Shown here piece by piece: positions 20,076 through 27,193 of a stretch of DNA of 32,058 nucleotides. The notes under the pieces were generated by a model that did no database searches, was not told where the DNA came from, and saw only the letters and a list, made by a program, of their open reading frames with translations. Position 1 is the stretch's first letter; every line of letters begins with the position of its first letter. Origin of the DNA: a virus; IMG/VR virus record IMGVR_UViG_3300009285_011519, positions 1 through 32,058 of that record, one strand, 5' to 3'. The translations under genes and the position numbers were made by a program.

Positions 20076-20978
20076 ATGTTTAAAAGAGAAGATTGGGTCA
20101 CCACCATGCCCAAAGATAGTTATGGTGACAATGTCTATAAGTTTAAAACCGGAAAAGCCATCGGTTATTCTATTGTGTTGTTAGTTTTGTTAACTTTTAT
20201 TTTCGGTTCATTTGGTATTGTTAGTCCAGGAGAACGAGGTGTGCGAGTCAGATTGGGAGTCATTAAGAAAATTGTTGAGCCGGGATTTTATGTCAAAATG
20301 CCAATCATTGAAGCAGTACATATTATGGAAGTTAAAACCCGCACCATAAATTATGATAAAAGTGGAGATGTGGGTGATGAAAAAAATTCTGTAGATAATT
20401 TATTTGGAGCTTCTAGGGATCTGCAGGATGTGGCTATTGGAGTGGTGGTCAACTACCATATCAGTCCAAGTAAGGTGGATGCAATTTATGCTCAATACAA
20501 CTCAGTTGCCAATTATGAAAGCAACGTCATCGAACCGGTCATCAGAGAAATTGTGAAGTCTACTTCAGCACAATACACGGCCGAAGAACTTGTGACTAAG
20601 CGAGCAGAGTTTGGAGACAAGGTCAATCAAACTCTCATAGAACGCTTCGCTTCCAAAGATGCCATTCTGGAAAGATTCAGCGTGACTAATTTTGAATTCT
20701 CCAAAGCCTTTAGTCAATCAATTGAAAACAAGGTTACGAATATCCAAAATGCAGAGGCTGCACGAAATAAGTTAGAACAAATTAAGTTTGAGGCACAACA
20801 AACCATCGAATCAGCCAAGGCTCAGGCAGAAGCGATTAGTATTCAGGCAACCGCCATTTCAAGTCAAGGGGGAGCAGACTACGTAAGTTTACAGGGAATT
20901 TTGCGGTGGGATGGAAAGTTGCCCACAACCATGGTCCCTGGATCTTCTGTCCCTTTTATAAATTTAAGTCCGAAATAA
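20076..20978 (+). CDS. SPFH/prohibitin (band 7) family membrane protein
   Basis: A 300-residue protein. A transmembrane helix at about 28-48 is followed by the SPFH start GIVSPGERGVRVRLGVIKKIVEPGFYVKMPIIEAVHIMEV (about 49-88). The band 7 core (DLQDVAIGVVVNYHI, VIEPVIREIVKS) comes next, then an Ala/Glu-rich coiled coil (about 220-265). This is the layout of prohibitins and HflK/HflC, which form ring assemblies in the cytoplasmic membrane and restrain FtsH. A phage copy could alter host membrane domains or FtsH action. The gene is G+C-richer than its neighbours. Confidence 0.9.
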   Translation: MFKREDWVTTMPKDSYGDNVYKFKTGKAIGYSIVLLVLLTFIFGSFGIVSPGERGVRVRLGVIKKIVEPGFYVKMPIIEAVHIMEVKTRTINYDKSGDVGDEKNSVDNLFGASRDLQDVAIGVVVNYHISPSKVDAIYAQYNSVANYESNVIEPVIREIVKSTSAQYTAEELVTKRAEFGDKVNQTLIERFASKDAILERFSVTNFEFSKAFSQSIENKVTNIQNAEAARNKLEQIKFEAQQTIESAKAQAEAISIQATAISSQGGADYVSLQGILRWDGKLPTTMVPGSSVPFINLSPK

Positions 20979-20981
20979 AAT

Positions 20982-21659
20982 ATGAATATGACAGAGGCTG
21001 GGAGGCAAAAAACCAGAGAAAGAATGTTGAAGGATAATCCAATGAAGAAAGAATCTGTCAGACTTAAAAGTGCAAGAAATCATCTTGGTCAAATTGCTTG
21101 GAATAAAGGAATAAACTCAGAGGAATATAAAAAACATTATCCAGGTGGCATTAAAGGTGGTAGGCCACCTGGATATAAACATACTATAGCGTCTAAGAAA
21201 AAAATGTCAGAAATACGAATCCGTATGTTGGCTACCGGAGAAACCAAGTTGGGTCGAATGGGTCTTGAAGATTTAGAAAAAAATCGTGAAAGGATGAGAA
21301 AAAATAGAAAAAATCTGGATTTTAATCAAAAAATGTCAGCATCCTTTTTAACAAAAGTAACTAAACCCCATCTCAAAATTCAAGAAATACTAAAAGATGA
21401 AGGAATAAAAACAGAAACAAATATGGCATTTTTATTTGGAAGTAGATATGGGAGTATTGATGAAGTGGATTCTAATAAAAAGATAGCCATTTATATAGAT
21501 GGAAATTATTGGCATAAATATCCTGAGGGTCGTCGTTGGGATAGATATTGCACAAAAGTTCTTGAAAACCTAGGTTGGAAGGTAATCCGGTTATGGGAAT
21601 CAGAAATAAATGAAGATATTGAAAAATGCAGACAAAAGATAAAAAAATACTTTGAATAG
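20982..21659 (+). CDS. Vsr-like (EDxHD) homing endonuclease with NUMOD3-like DNA-binding region
   Basis: A 225-residue protein. The N-terminal half is basic with NUMOD3-like turns (TRERMLKDNPMKKE, GRPPGYKHTIASKKKMSE). The C-terminal domain has IDEVDSNKKIAIYIDGNYWHKYPEGR, then WDRYCTKVLENLGWKVIRLWESEI, as in very-short-patch-repair-like nucleases and the I-Bth0305I group. Free-standing, it sits between the SPFH gene (4-base gap) and a terminator, as a mobile endonuclease would. Confidence 0.8.
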   Translation: MNMTEAGRQKTRERMLKDNPMKKESVRLKSARNHLGQIAWNKGINSEEYKKHYPGGIKGGRPPGYKHTIASKKKMSEIRIRMLATGETKLGRMGLEDLEKNRERMRKNRKNLDFNQKMSASFLTKVTKPHLKIQEILKDEGIKTETNMAFLFGSRYGSIDEVDSNKKIAIYIDGNYWHKYPEGRRWDRYCTKVLENLGWKVIRLWESEINEDIEKCRQKIKKYFE

Positions 21660-21667
21660 CCCCAAAA

Positions 21668-21695
21668 GCCCTACCCTCTCAGGTGGGGCCTTTTT
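21668..21695 (+). terminator. Rho-independent terminator
   Basis: GCCCTACC (21668-21675) pairs with GGTGGGGC (21682-21689) around CTCTCA, followed by CTTTTT. It lies 9 bases after the endonuclease stop and ends the P4 unit. Confidence 0.85.
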
Positions 21696-21747
21696 CTGGG
21701 ACTTTGTTAGTATGAATAAAGATAATAAATACTAATTATAGAAACCG

Positions 21748-22212
21748 ATGAAAAAATCACAGGAAGCCCTAAGTTGTGCCGCCAATAATGCCGTTAAGAC
21801 CATTGCTGACGCTGCGGCCGAGGCTGTAAAGGCAATTGCAAGCGCATCAGCCGAAGCGGCGAAAGTAGTGGCTAGTACAGCAGCGGCAGCTGCCAAAGTC
21901 GTTGAAACTAAAAACTCAGGAGATCATGATCTATTAGTAGAACTTAAAACCAAAATGGATGATCTCAAGGAAGATATTGCTGAATTAAAAGATGGAACGT
22001 CTGAGCGTATAAATTCTCTAGAAAATGAAAAATTAAACACCAAGGATTCATATCCCGTATTATATCGGGCTGCGGTAGAAGCGACACTAAAAGACCATGA
22101 GGACAGGATTAGGATTAATACTGTAAAAATTGTGCAAATTATGACATGGGGCTCGGCTGCGATTTTAGCGATTGGGGTAGCGGAATTTTTATTAAATCGA
22201 TTTATGAAATAG
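21748..22212 (+). CDS. Ala-rich amphipathic repeat plus coiled coil with C-terminal membrane anchor
   Basis: A 154-residue protein. Residues about 10-50 consist of near-perfect repeats of AEAVKAIASAS/AEAAKVVASTA type, period 11, as in apolipoprotein- or LEA-like helices that lie on membranes. A coiled coil follows (about 58-90: LLVELKTKMDDLKEDIAELKDG) and then a C-terminal transmembrane helix (IMTWGSAAILAIGVAEFLL). The C-terminal half resembles phage haemolysin XhlA-type or tail-anchored proteins. It may act at lysis or at the membrane; not certain. Confidence 0.65.
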   Translation: MKKSQEALSCAANNAVKTIADAAAEAVKAIASASAEAAKVVASTAAAAAKVVETKNSGDHDLLVELKTKMDDLKEDIAELKDGTSERINSLENEKLNTKDSYPVLYRAAVEATLKDHEDRIRINTVKIVQIMTWGSAAILAIGVAEFLLNRFMK

Positions 22213-22282
22213 TCTATAATATAATTATACACAATGCACGGAAACAATAATTTTTTGACAATTAAATAATGGAGGTGGAAAA

Positions 22283-22489
22283 ATGAAACTGTGGATTCTG
22301 GCGGTGATTTTACTGGGGAGATTGACTTTAGCGGAATGGGCAAACCTTCCGCAAGCCAAATTTCTGCAACGAGTCGCTCAAGAATTTTGCTTTCAGACAG
22401 ACTGCAAGAAAGCACGAGTTGGAGCGATAGTGGTTGGTGAAGAAGTTTTTATCTTTGCTGAATGCTTACCAGATGAATTGGAGGTATGA
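22283..22489 (+). CDS. Small secreted protein, first gene of the Shine-Dalgarno cassette
   Basis: A 68-residue protein with an N-terminal signal peptide (MKLWILAVILLGRLTLAEWA, likely cut after LA or AEWA) and two Cys in FCFQTDCKK. GGAGGT lies before the ATG with normal spacing, in contrast to the AT-only leaders elsewhere. No family recognised. Confidence 0.6.
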   Translation: MKLWILAVILLGRLTLAEWANLPQAKFLQRVAQEFCFQTDCKKARVGAIVVGEEVFIFAECLPDELEV

Positions 22490-22490
22490 A

Positions 22491-22634
22491 ATGGAAGAAA
22501 TTAAAAAGTTTCTGCGGTTGATGTCGAAGGAAGCACTTATCGAGCTTTGTGCTTCAATGCTCTTTCAAAACTTGGTTGATATGGTTGACCTTAATAAAGC
22601 CCTCTCAAGATTGGAGGGAAAAAAGGAAGGTTGA
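22491..22634 (+). CDS. Small helical protein of the Shine-Dalgarno cassette
   Basis: A 47-residue protein (MEEIKKFLRLMSKEALIELCASMLFQNLVDMVDLNKALSRLEGKKEG), entirely helical by pattern. I start at 22491 because GGAGGT stands 6-10 bases upstream; the longer frame to 22434 has no such site. One base separates it from the previous stop. Confidence 0.6.
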   Translation: MEEIKKFLRLMSKEALIELCASMLFQNLVDMVDLNKALSRLEGKKEG

Positions 22635-22635
22635 G

Positions 22636-22803
22636 ATGGGTTATCAATGCCGTATTTGTATTTGTAATTTCTTCGAGGGTCATCGAGTTGAAATAACCCT
22701 TGGAGACGGTTCAATCCTCATCACTTATGTGTGCGAGGATTGCTACGAGAAATATTCTGAAGGAGAACTTTATACTAAAATCCTACGGAAAGTCTTCAAT
22801 TGA
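22636..22803 (+). CDS. Small Cys-rich protein, probable zinc binding
   Basis: A 55-residue protein with C-R-I-C near the N-terminus (MGYQCRICICNFFEG) and CEDCYEKY later, giving a four-Cys site. Beta strands lie between. GGAAGGT lies upstream of ATG 22636. Unknown family; could be a small transcription-factor-like zinc knuckle. Confidence 0.6.
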   Translation: MGYQCRICICNFFEGHRVEITLGDGSILITYVCEDCYEKYSEGELYTKILRKVFN

Positions 22804-22813
22804 GGAGGTGGAA

Positions 22814-22966
22814 ATGATTTGCCCAAAATGTGGAACATTTATTTCGTCCGAAGATATGGAAATTTGTTCACAGTGTAATGAAGTTGTAAAGGAGGTGCAA
22901 ATTGAAAACATTATTCAAAATTCTGTTCTTCTGGATTTGGGGCTTATCGTGGTTGATGAATCTTAA
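22814..22966 (+). CDS. Small zinc-ribbon protein
   Basis: A 50-residue protein MICPKCGTFISSEDMEICSQCNEVVKE... with two C-x2-C pairs, the standard zinc-ribbon spacing, then an acidic helix. AGGAGGT lies 5 bases before ATG 22814. The downstream gene starts inside its 3' end in another frame. Confidence 0.65.
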   Translation: MICPKCGTFISSEDMEICSQCNEVVKEVQIENIIQNSVLLDLGLIVVDES

Positions 22967-23003
22967 GCCGCTGTGGAACGAGGTGCCAGATGAAGTCTCT
23001 TGA
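22902..23003 (+). CDS. Tiny membrane peptide with a TTG start
   Basis: A 33-codon frame beginning TTG at 22902, five bases after a perfect GGAGGT (22891-22896). It reads KTLFKILFFWIWGLSWLMNLKPLWNEVPDEVS after the start: a signal-like hydrophobic helix rich in Trp and Phe. It overlaps the zinc-ribbon gene by 65 bases and the next gene by 14 bases. The strong ribosome site decides both the frame and the TTG start. Confidence 0.55.
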   Translation: MKTLFKILFFWIWGLSWLMNLKPLWNEVPDEVS

Positions 23004-23166
23004 AGAGGCGATTCAAAGGTTCAATGAAACTTGTGAACGCTGTCAAAAGAAATTAACAGTCCACGCTTTCAGACAGAAATCTCACCTCAAGAAGGAAGCA
23101 GTGTATTGCCATTGCATAGACAAGACTTGTGCAAAATATCAGGCAGAAATTTGTTTCCTTAAATAG
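22990..23166 (+). CDS. Small zinc-binding-type protein, last gene of the cassette
   Basis: A 58-residue protein (MKSLEEAIQRFNETCERCQKKLTVHAF...) with CERC, then YCHCIDKTC, giving a possible four-Cys/His site. Starts at ATG 22990 after CGAGGTG. Ends just before a terminator-like hairpin. Unknown family. Confidence 0.6.
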   Translation: MKSLEEAIQRFNETCERCQKKLTVHAFRQKSHLKKEAVYCHCIDKTCAKYQAEICFLK

Positions 23167-23170
23167 CCGA

Positions 23171-23199
23171 GGGGGGGTTAGAACTTTAACTCTCCCTTT
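23171..23199 (+). terminator. Terminator-like hairpin closing the Shine-Dalgarno cassette
   Basis: GGGGGGGTTA (23171-23180) pairs with TAACTCTCCC (23187-23196, two G-U pairs) around GAACTT, followed by TTTAAAA. The T run is short, so efficiency is uncertain. Confidence 0.55.
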
Positions 23200-23210
23200 A
23201 AAATTGCCAC

Positions 23211-23238
23211 TTGACAAAAAGAAAATAACTGTTAAACT
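23211..23238 (+). promoter_or_regulatory. Phage promoter P5, gives a leaderless mRNA
   Basis: TTGACA (23211-23216), 16-base spacer AAAAGAAAATAACTGT, TAAACT (23233-23238). The ATG at 23245 lies six bases after the -10 box, as at P3. Confidence 0.78.
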
Positions 23239-23244
23239 GGAAGT

Positions 23245-23445
23245 ATGAAATATTTATCCATATCTAGACGCAATGATAAAAATGATTATTGGAAATATCC
23301 TTTCTGTATTTCAGTATGCATTCCTGGAAAAAGGATATTTAAGTCAAATATTAGAGATATAGGAACTTTTTGGATTTTTTTCTGTTTATTTGGGCATGAG
23401 TGGAGAATACGCATACGTTATAAAAATTTTGAAGAAAGTAATTAA
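23245..23445 (+). CDS. Small basic/aromatic protein, leaderless
   Basis: A 66-residue protein (MKYLSISRRNDKNDYWKYPFCISVCIPGKRIFKS...) with a hydrophobic FWIFFCLFGHEW segment and a basic C-terminus. It begins at the predicted transcription start of P5. No family recognised; may be membrane-associated. Confidence 0.6.
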   Translation: MKYLSISRRNDKNDYWKYPFCISVCIPGKRIFKSNIRDIGTFWIFFCLFGHEWRIRIRYKNFEESN

Positions 23446-23459
23446 TTAATTTTAAAAAC

Positions 23460-23795
23460 ATGAAATTAGAATCAACCTCGCCATCAAAGACAATAAAAAA
23501 AGAAGAACCAGTTATAGATACAAATATTGTTCCAGTTACCCATCTACCTCAAGATGTGGTGTGTAATGTAGAAGTACCCAAACTTTTGTCAGAAAAGACC
23601 ATGGATTGGACATTTTTTAAGTCAAATGCGTTTTATGCCGGTATAATTGGTTCAGCTGGTATTGTGCTAGTAGATCCAAATTTTGCAACAAATAAGTGGT
23701 ATTTTAATTTAGGAAAATTTCTAGGTTTAGTAACAGCAGCTTTTTGGTCAACCAGGACCATAGATAGAGTTACCGACAAATTAACTAAAAAATAA
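23460..23795 (+). CDS. Putative small membrane protein, holin-like
   Basis: A 111-residue protein. An extended N-terminal 50 residues (Pro, Glu, Val-rich) are followed by two hydrophobic segments (FYAGIIGSAGIVLV and FLGLVTAAFW) separated by a polar turn, and a basic tail DRVTDKLTKK. Two spans plus a basic tail are compatible with a phage holin, but there is no family match and the endolysin is 6.7 kb away. Confidence 0.5.
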   Translation: MKLESTSPSKTIKKEEPVIDTNIVPVTHLPQDVVCNVEVPKLLSEKTMDWTFFKSNAFYAGIIGSAGIVLVDPNFATNKWYFNLGKFLGLVTAAFWSTRTIDRVTDKLTKK

Positions 23796-23806
23796 GCATT
23801 AAAACT

Positions 23807-24226
23807 ATGTGGAAATATTTTAGCAAAATATTTAAAAGAGAATCAAAAGATAAAATTATCCGTGATGAAGCTGTAAGGGCACTTTATCCACTTATCAGGG
23901 ATTACTCAAAATGGTATGATGAATATGGAGTTTATCTACCGCCTGATTATAAAAATGATCCAACCGCATGGACCGAGGCATTGCATAAAATGGAAAGAGC
24001 CTTTCGCATCTTGCATGAAAACTTAAATGAAGAAGGTGAGCTGTGGTCAGCCGAAAATAGATGGAAAGAGTTTGGGGAAAGGGATGCTGACGCTGTCAGG
24101 GAGATTGAAAGAGATATTGCCAAGGGGTTAGCACTTTTTGGCTCTCAATTAGTTTATATGATTGATCCTAGGTGGACAAAGTTTCAAGACGGGAAATATT
24201 CTAAAGAAGAAGAAAAAGATGAATAA
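23807..24226 (+). CDS. Conserved-type phage protein, 139 residues
   Basis: Helical protein with YDEYGVYLPPDYKNDPTAWTEALHKMERAFRILHE in the middle and an IAKGLALFGSQLVYMIDPRW end. The T-x-W-x-x-x-L-x-K-M-x-x-A-F block recurs in phage hypothetical proteins. Function unknown. It overlaps the next gene by 8 bases. Confidence 0.6.
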   Translation: MWKYFSKIFKRESKDKIIRDEAVRALYPLIRDYSKWYDEYGVYLPPDYKNDPTAWTEALHKMERAFRILHENLNEEGELWSAENRWKEFGERDADAVREIERDIAKGLALFGSQLVYMIDPRWTKFQDGKYSKEEEKDE

Positions 24227-24458
24227 AGATTCGGCGCAACAAATAGAAATGGAAAATACCTTACGGGCGATTGACGGAGTTTCCTCGGAGGCTATTGATG
24301 AAATAATGAACTTATTCTTGGATAAAGAAAAAGTTTCATTGCGGCCGATTGTTAAAGATAAATCTGAGGATATAATAAAATTAAAACTAATGGATGAGTC
24401 CGATTGGCGCAAAAGAGCACAATTGGCGGCTCAATTGATAAGTAATGGATTGGAGTAA
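24219..24458 (+). CDS. Hypothetical protein, 79 residues
   Basis: Acidic helical protein (MNKDSAQQIEMENTLRAIDGVSSEAIDEIMNLFLDKEKVSLRP...). I start at ATG 24219, overlapping the previous stop, instead of an upstream ATG that would add an unlikely Lys-run. No motif recognised. Confidence 0.6.
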   Translation: MNKDSAQQIEMENTLRAIDGVSSEAIDEIMNLFLDKEKVSLRPIVKDKSEDIIKLKLMDESDWRKRAQLAAQLISNGLE

Positions 24459-24463
24459 AATAT

Positions 24464-25090
24464 ATGAGCACACAAAAAGAGGGAAGTAGAAAGCATTATT
24501 TAAAAAATAAAGAAAAGATGTGTGAACGATCGAGATTATGGTATAAAGAAAATCCTGAAAAAAGAAAAGTCACTAAGAGAAAGTATTATATTTTGCATAA
24601 AGATGAAATTTTAAAAAGAGAAAAATTATGGAGGCTGAAAAATCCAGAACAAAATAGATTATTGAAAAATAAGTGGGCCGCAAAAAATAGAAAATACTTA
24701 TGTTTAAAGAGTAAAAAACGACATAAGGAATATCCGGAATATTTTAGAAATTGGAATAGAATGCAACGAATAAATAACATAAACTTTAAGATTCGTTCGA
24801 ACTTAAGAAACCGCCTATATATGGCCATAAAAGTCGGCTGTAGGGCTGGTTCTGCGGTACATGATCTTGGGTGTTCTATAGAAGAATTAAAAATTTATTT
24901 AGAAAAACAATTCCAGTTAGGAATGACATGGAATAACTGGTCTCGGGTAGGTTGGCATATTGATCATAAAATGGCTTTAGCTAATTTTGATTTAACAAAC
25001 AGAGAACAATTCTTAATAGCATGTCATTACACAAATCTTCAGCCAATGTGGGCTATAAATAATCTTAAAAAGGGTAATAAAATCATATGA
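24464..25090 (+). CDS. HNH endonuclease, paralog of the one at 4547-5305
   Basis: A 208-residue protein. The N-terminal half has degenerate KNKEK/RLWYKENPEKR repeats. The C-terminal domain RNRLYMAIKVGCRAGSAVHDLGCSIEEL, then WHIDHKMALANFDLTNREQFLIACHYTNLQPMW, is almost the same as in the minus-strand paralog. The catalytic His is in HIDHK. It ends in an ATGA overlap with recA, so it sits next to a conserved DNA-metabolism gene, as the paralog does beside the helicase. Confidence 0.87.
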   Translation: MSTQKEGSRKHYLKNKEKMCERSRLWYKENPEKRKVTKRKYYILHKDEILKREKLWRLKNPEQNRLLKNKWAAKNRKYLCLKSKKRHKEYPEYFRNWNRMQRINNINFKIRSNLRNRLYMAIKVGCRAGSAVHDLGCSIEELKIYLEKQFQLGMTWNNWSRVGWHIDHKMALANFDLTNREQFLIACHYTNLQPMWAINNLKKGNKII

Positions 25091-26088
25091 AAAAAGAAAA
25101 AGAACCTAAGGAGGCAACACATCAAGCCATTTTAGATTTACGCAAAAAGTATGGTGAAAATGTCATCACCATAGCCAATGATGGTTATCCGCCCGTAGAA
25201 GCCATCTCAACCGGATGTTTTGCTATCGATAGAGTTATCGGCGTAGGGGGATTACCCCGTGGGAGGATTTTGGAGCTATATGGTGAACCAAGTTCCGGGA
25301 AAACAGCTACTTGTCTCTACTTTGTCTCTGAAGTCCAAAAGCAAGGGGGTACCTGTGCCTTTTTGGATTCCGAGTACAGCTTCAATGGAGAATTTGCATC
25401 CTCAATTGGTGTTGATACTAAAAAATTATTTGTTTCGCAGCCTACCACACTGGAAGAGGGCGCTGACACTATTCGAGCTCTTGTGGCGACCAATCAAATA
25501 GATCTTATTGTGATTGATTCTGTAGCAGCATTGGTTCCCAAAAGAGAAGTTGAGGGAGAAGAAATGTTGGCTAATTCAATGGCAGTGCAATCTCAATTAA
25601 TGTCAAAAATGCTTCGTATTTTAACTGGAGAGGTTGCTAGATCTAAAACATGTGTTGTATTTATAAATCATTTAAAAGAAAAATTAGGTGTGTATTGGGG
25701 GGATAAGACCTATACGCCAGGTGGGAAAAGTTTAAAGTTTTTTTCCTCAGTTCGCTTAGCTGTTTCTAAAGGAGAAAAAATAAAAGGTAAAAACGATGAA
25801 CAAATTGGCAGTATTATAAAAATTGTAGCCCAGAAAAATAAAGTTGCCCCACCCTGGAGAAAGGGAGAATTCACATTATTTTATGCCACTGGAGTGGATC
25901 ATGAAGCCGATTGCCTAGACACGGCCGAGGAATTAAAAGTCATAAAAAAAGAAGGCAACACCTATATGTTTGGTGAAGAAAAATTAGGAGTAGGTCGAGA
26001 TAGGGCCATAGAATCATTAAAATTAAATAAAGAACTATATGAAAAAATATATAAAGCCACCCAAGAAGCAGTTAAAAAAGAAGGTTAA
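25087..26088 (+). CDS. recA: RecA-family recombinase
   Basis: A 333-residue protein with GEPSSGKT (Walker A, 66-73), LDSEYSF with the catalytic Glu96, LIVIDSVAAL (Walker B, 140-149), the L1/L2 region QSQLMSKMLRILTGEVARSKTCVVFINHLKEKLG, and YTPGGKSLKFFSSVRL. It catalyses strand exchange on single-stranded DNA. The C-terminal domain is shorter than in E. coli RecA. Phage-encoded RecA would support recombination-dependent replication with the helicase and the SbcD-like phosphoesterase. Confidence 0.93.
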   Translation: MKKEKEPKEATHQAILDLRKKYGENVITIANDGYPPVEAISTGCFAIDRVIGVGGLPRGRILELYGEPSSGKTATCLYFVSEVQKQGGTCAFLDSEYSFNGEFASSIGVDTKKLFVSQPTTLEEGADTIRALVATNQIDLIVIDSVAALVPKREVEGEEMLANSMAVQSQLMSKMLRILTGEVARSKTCVVFINHLKEKLGVYWGDKTYTPGGKSLKFFSSVRLAVSKGEKIKGKNDEQIGSIIKIVAQKNKVAPPWRKGEFTLFYATGVDHEADCLDTAEELKVIKKEGNTYMFGEEKLGVGRDRAIESLKLNKELYEKIYKATQEAVKKEG

Positions 26089-26533
26089 AGTACAAAAAGA
26101 AATAAGTTATGTCCCCAATGAACTTAGGGAAATGATAGCCGATGATGTGAAAAAATACATGTATATTCTTGGCATGAATAATTATGAGTCTAAGATATTC
26201 TATCTTAAAAAAGAATTTGCTTCCGGAAATTATGAAATGACTCCGGAAGGAGCTGTTAAAACCGCCTCAACTCAAGTTGATATGCGATACCTAACTGTAA
26301 ATTTTCAAATTTATCCATTCTTAATAGACCAGTGGAGGGGAAAAAATATGACAAATGAGGATGTCCATGATGTTATTGCACATGAAGTAGCCCATGTCGC
26401 CACCAACCACTTGTATCGGATGGCGACAAGCACATATAAAGATTCTGGAGAAATGCTAGATTCATGGGAAGCCCTAACTACGATAGTTGGAAGATTATTA
26501 AGTGCTGTAGAAAACTTACAAAGAAAAAAATGA
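26039..26533 (+). CDS. Zincin-type metallopeptidase (HExxH)
   Basis: A 164-residue protein with HDVIAHEVAHVATNHLY (about 109-125), where HEVAH is the zinc-binding HExxH, and a later SWEALT whose Glu (about 147) can be the third ligand. Such small zincins occur in phages as SprT-like or virion-processing peptidases; the substrate is unknown. The ATG at 26039 overlaps recA by 50 bases and gives a Lys-rich start. A later internal start is possible, but no good ATG lies between 26088 and the first conserved region. Confidence 0.72.
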   Translation: MKKYIKPPKKQLKKKVKVQKEISYVPNELREMIADDVKKYMYILGMNNYESKIFYLKKEFASGNYEMTPEGAVKTASTQVDMRYLTVNFQIYPFLIDQWRGKNMTNEDVHDVIAHEVAHVATNHLYRMATSTYKDSGEMLDSWEALTTIVGRLLSAVENLQRKK

Positions 26534-27084
26534 CCATCATATCTCTGCAACAATTAGCTTTGTTTTTAAACAAACATAAGTTGTCGGGCAATGTCGCTGA
26601 TTATGGCGGTACCGATGTGATTGGCAGCCATATTATTAAAAAGATGTTGGCGCTTAATAAAATCAGAATTGAAGAGGGTGAACCTGGAGAGGACATTAAC
26701 ATCAATATCGTAGGGATTGAAAAGAAAAAGTTTCCTAAATATTTCTGCCTAGATTTTGATAACGGAATTGATCTACGCAAGCCAATTAAAGGCAGAAAAT
26801 TTGATGCCGGAATTTGCATGGACCTCCTGGAACACTGCTCCAACCCATTCGTAGTGGCGGAAAATATCAGAAATTCATTAAAAAAAGGAGCCCTATTGTT
26901 TGTTACTGTGCCCTGGATATGGGGATTGCACTACTATCCCAAGGATTATTGGCGGTTTGCCCCCCAAGGGCTGGAAGAGTTATTCTCTAAAATGAAAAGG
27001 GTTTCAATAGAAATGGTCAAGGATGGGGCTACGGGAGAAGAAATTCCCCAGATCCGATTAGTGGCGGTATTTAAGAAGAAATAA
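26530..27084 (+). CDS. Class I SAM-dependent methyltransferase-like protein
   Basis: A 184-residue protein. GNVADYGGTDVIGSHII is motif I in degenerate form, FDAGICMDLLEHCSNPFVVAENIRNSLKKGALLFVTVPWIWG is the standard motif II/III (D-L-L-E-H, then L-K-K-G-G-x-L-x-x-x-x-P), and HYYPKDYWRFAPQGLEELFS follows. This is the UbiE/glycosyl-cluster type of small-molecule or sugar methyltransferase. ATG 26530 overlaps the stop of the peptidase gene. The gene ends at promoter P6. Confidence 0.72.
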   Translation: MTIISLQQLALFLNKHKLSGNVADYGGTDVIGSHIIKKMLALNKIRIEEGEPGEDININIVGIEKKKFPKYFCLDFDNGIDLRKPIKGRKFDAGICMDLLEHCSNPFVVAENIRNSLKKGALLFVTVPWIWGLHYYPKDYWRFAPQGLEELFSKMKRVSIEMVKDGATGEEIPQIRLVAVFKKK

Positions 27085-27090
27085 TGACAC

Positions 27091-27119
27091 TTGACAAAAA
27101 GTAAATAAGGGTATAGAAT
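27091..27119 (+). promoter_or_regulatory. Phage promoter P6
   Basis: TTGACA (27091-27096), the same 17-base spacer as P1 (AAAAGTAAATAAGGGTA), TAGAAT (27114-27119). Start near 27126. The 68-base leader begins near a short hairpin AAGATAA/TTATCTT (27121-27149). Confidence 0.9.
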
Positions 27120-27193
27120 TAAGATAATAGATAATGGTCGATTTATCTTTCATAATATAATAAAGTAATAAATTAATAACTTAATAAAATCAT

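Noticed and set aside
22255-22260. TTGACA upstream of the Shine-Dalgarno cassette
   Set aside because: No -10 box occurs at 16-18 bases; the spacing region is the ribosome site and start of the gene.
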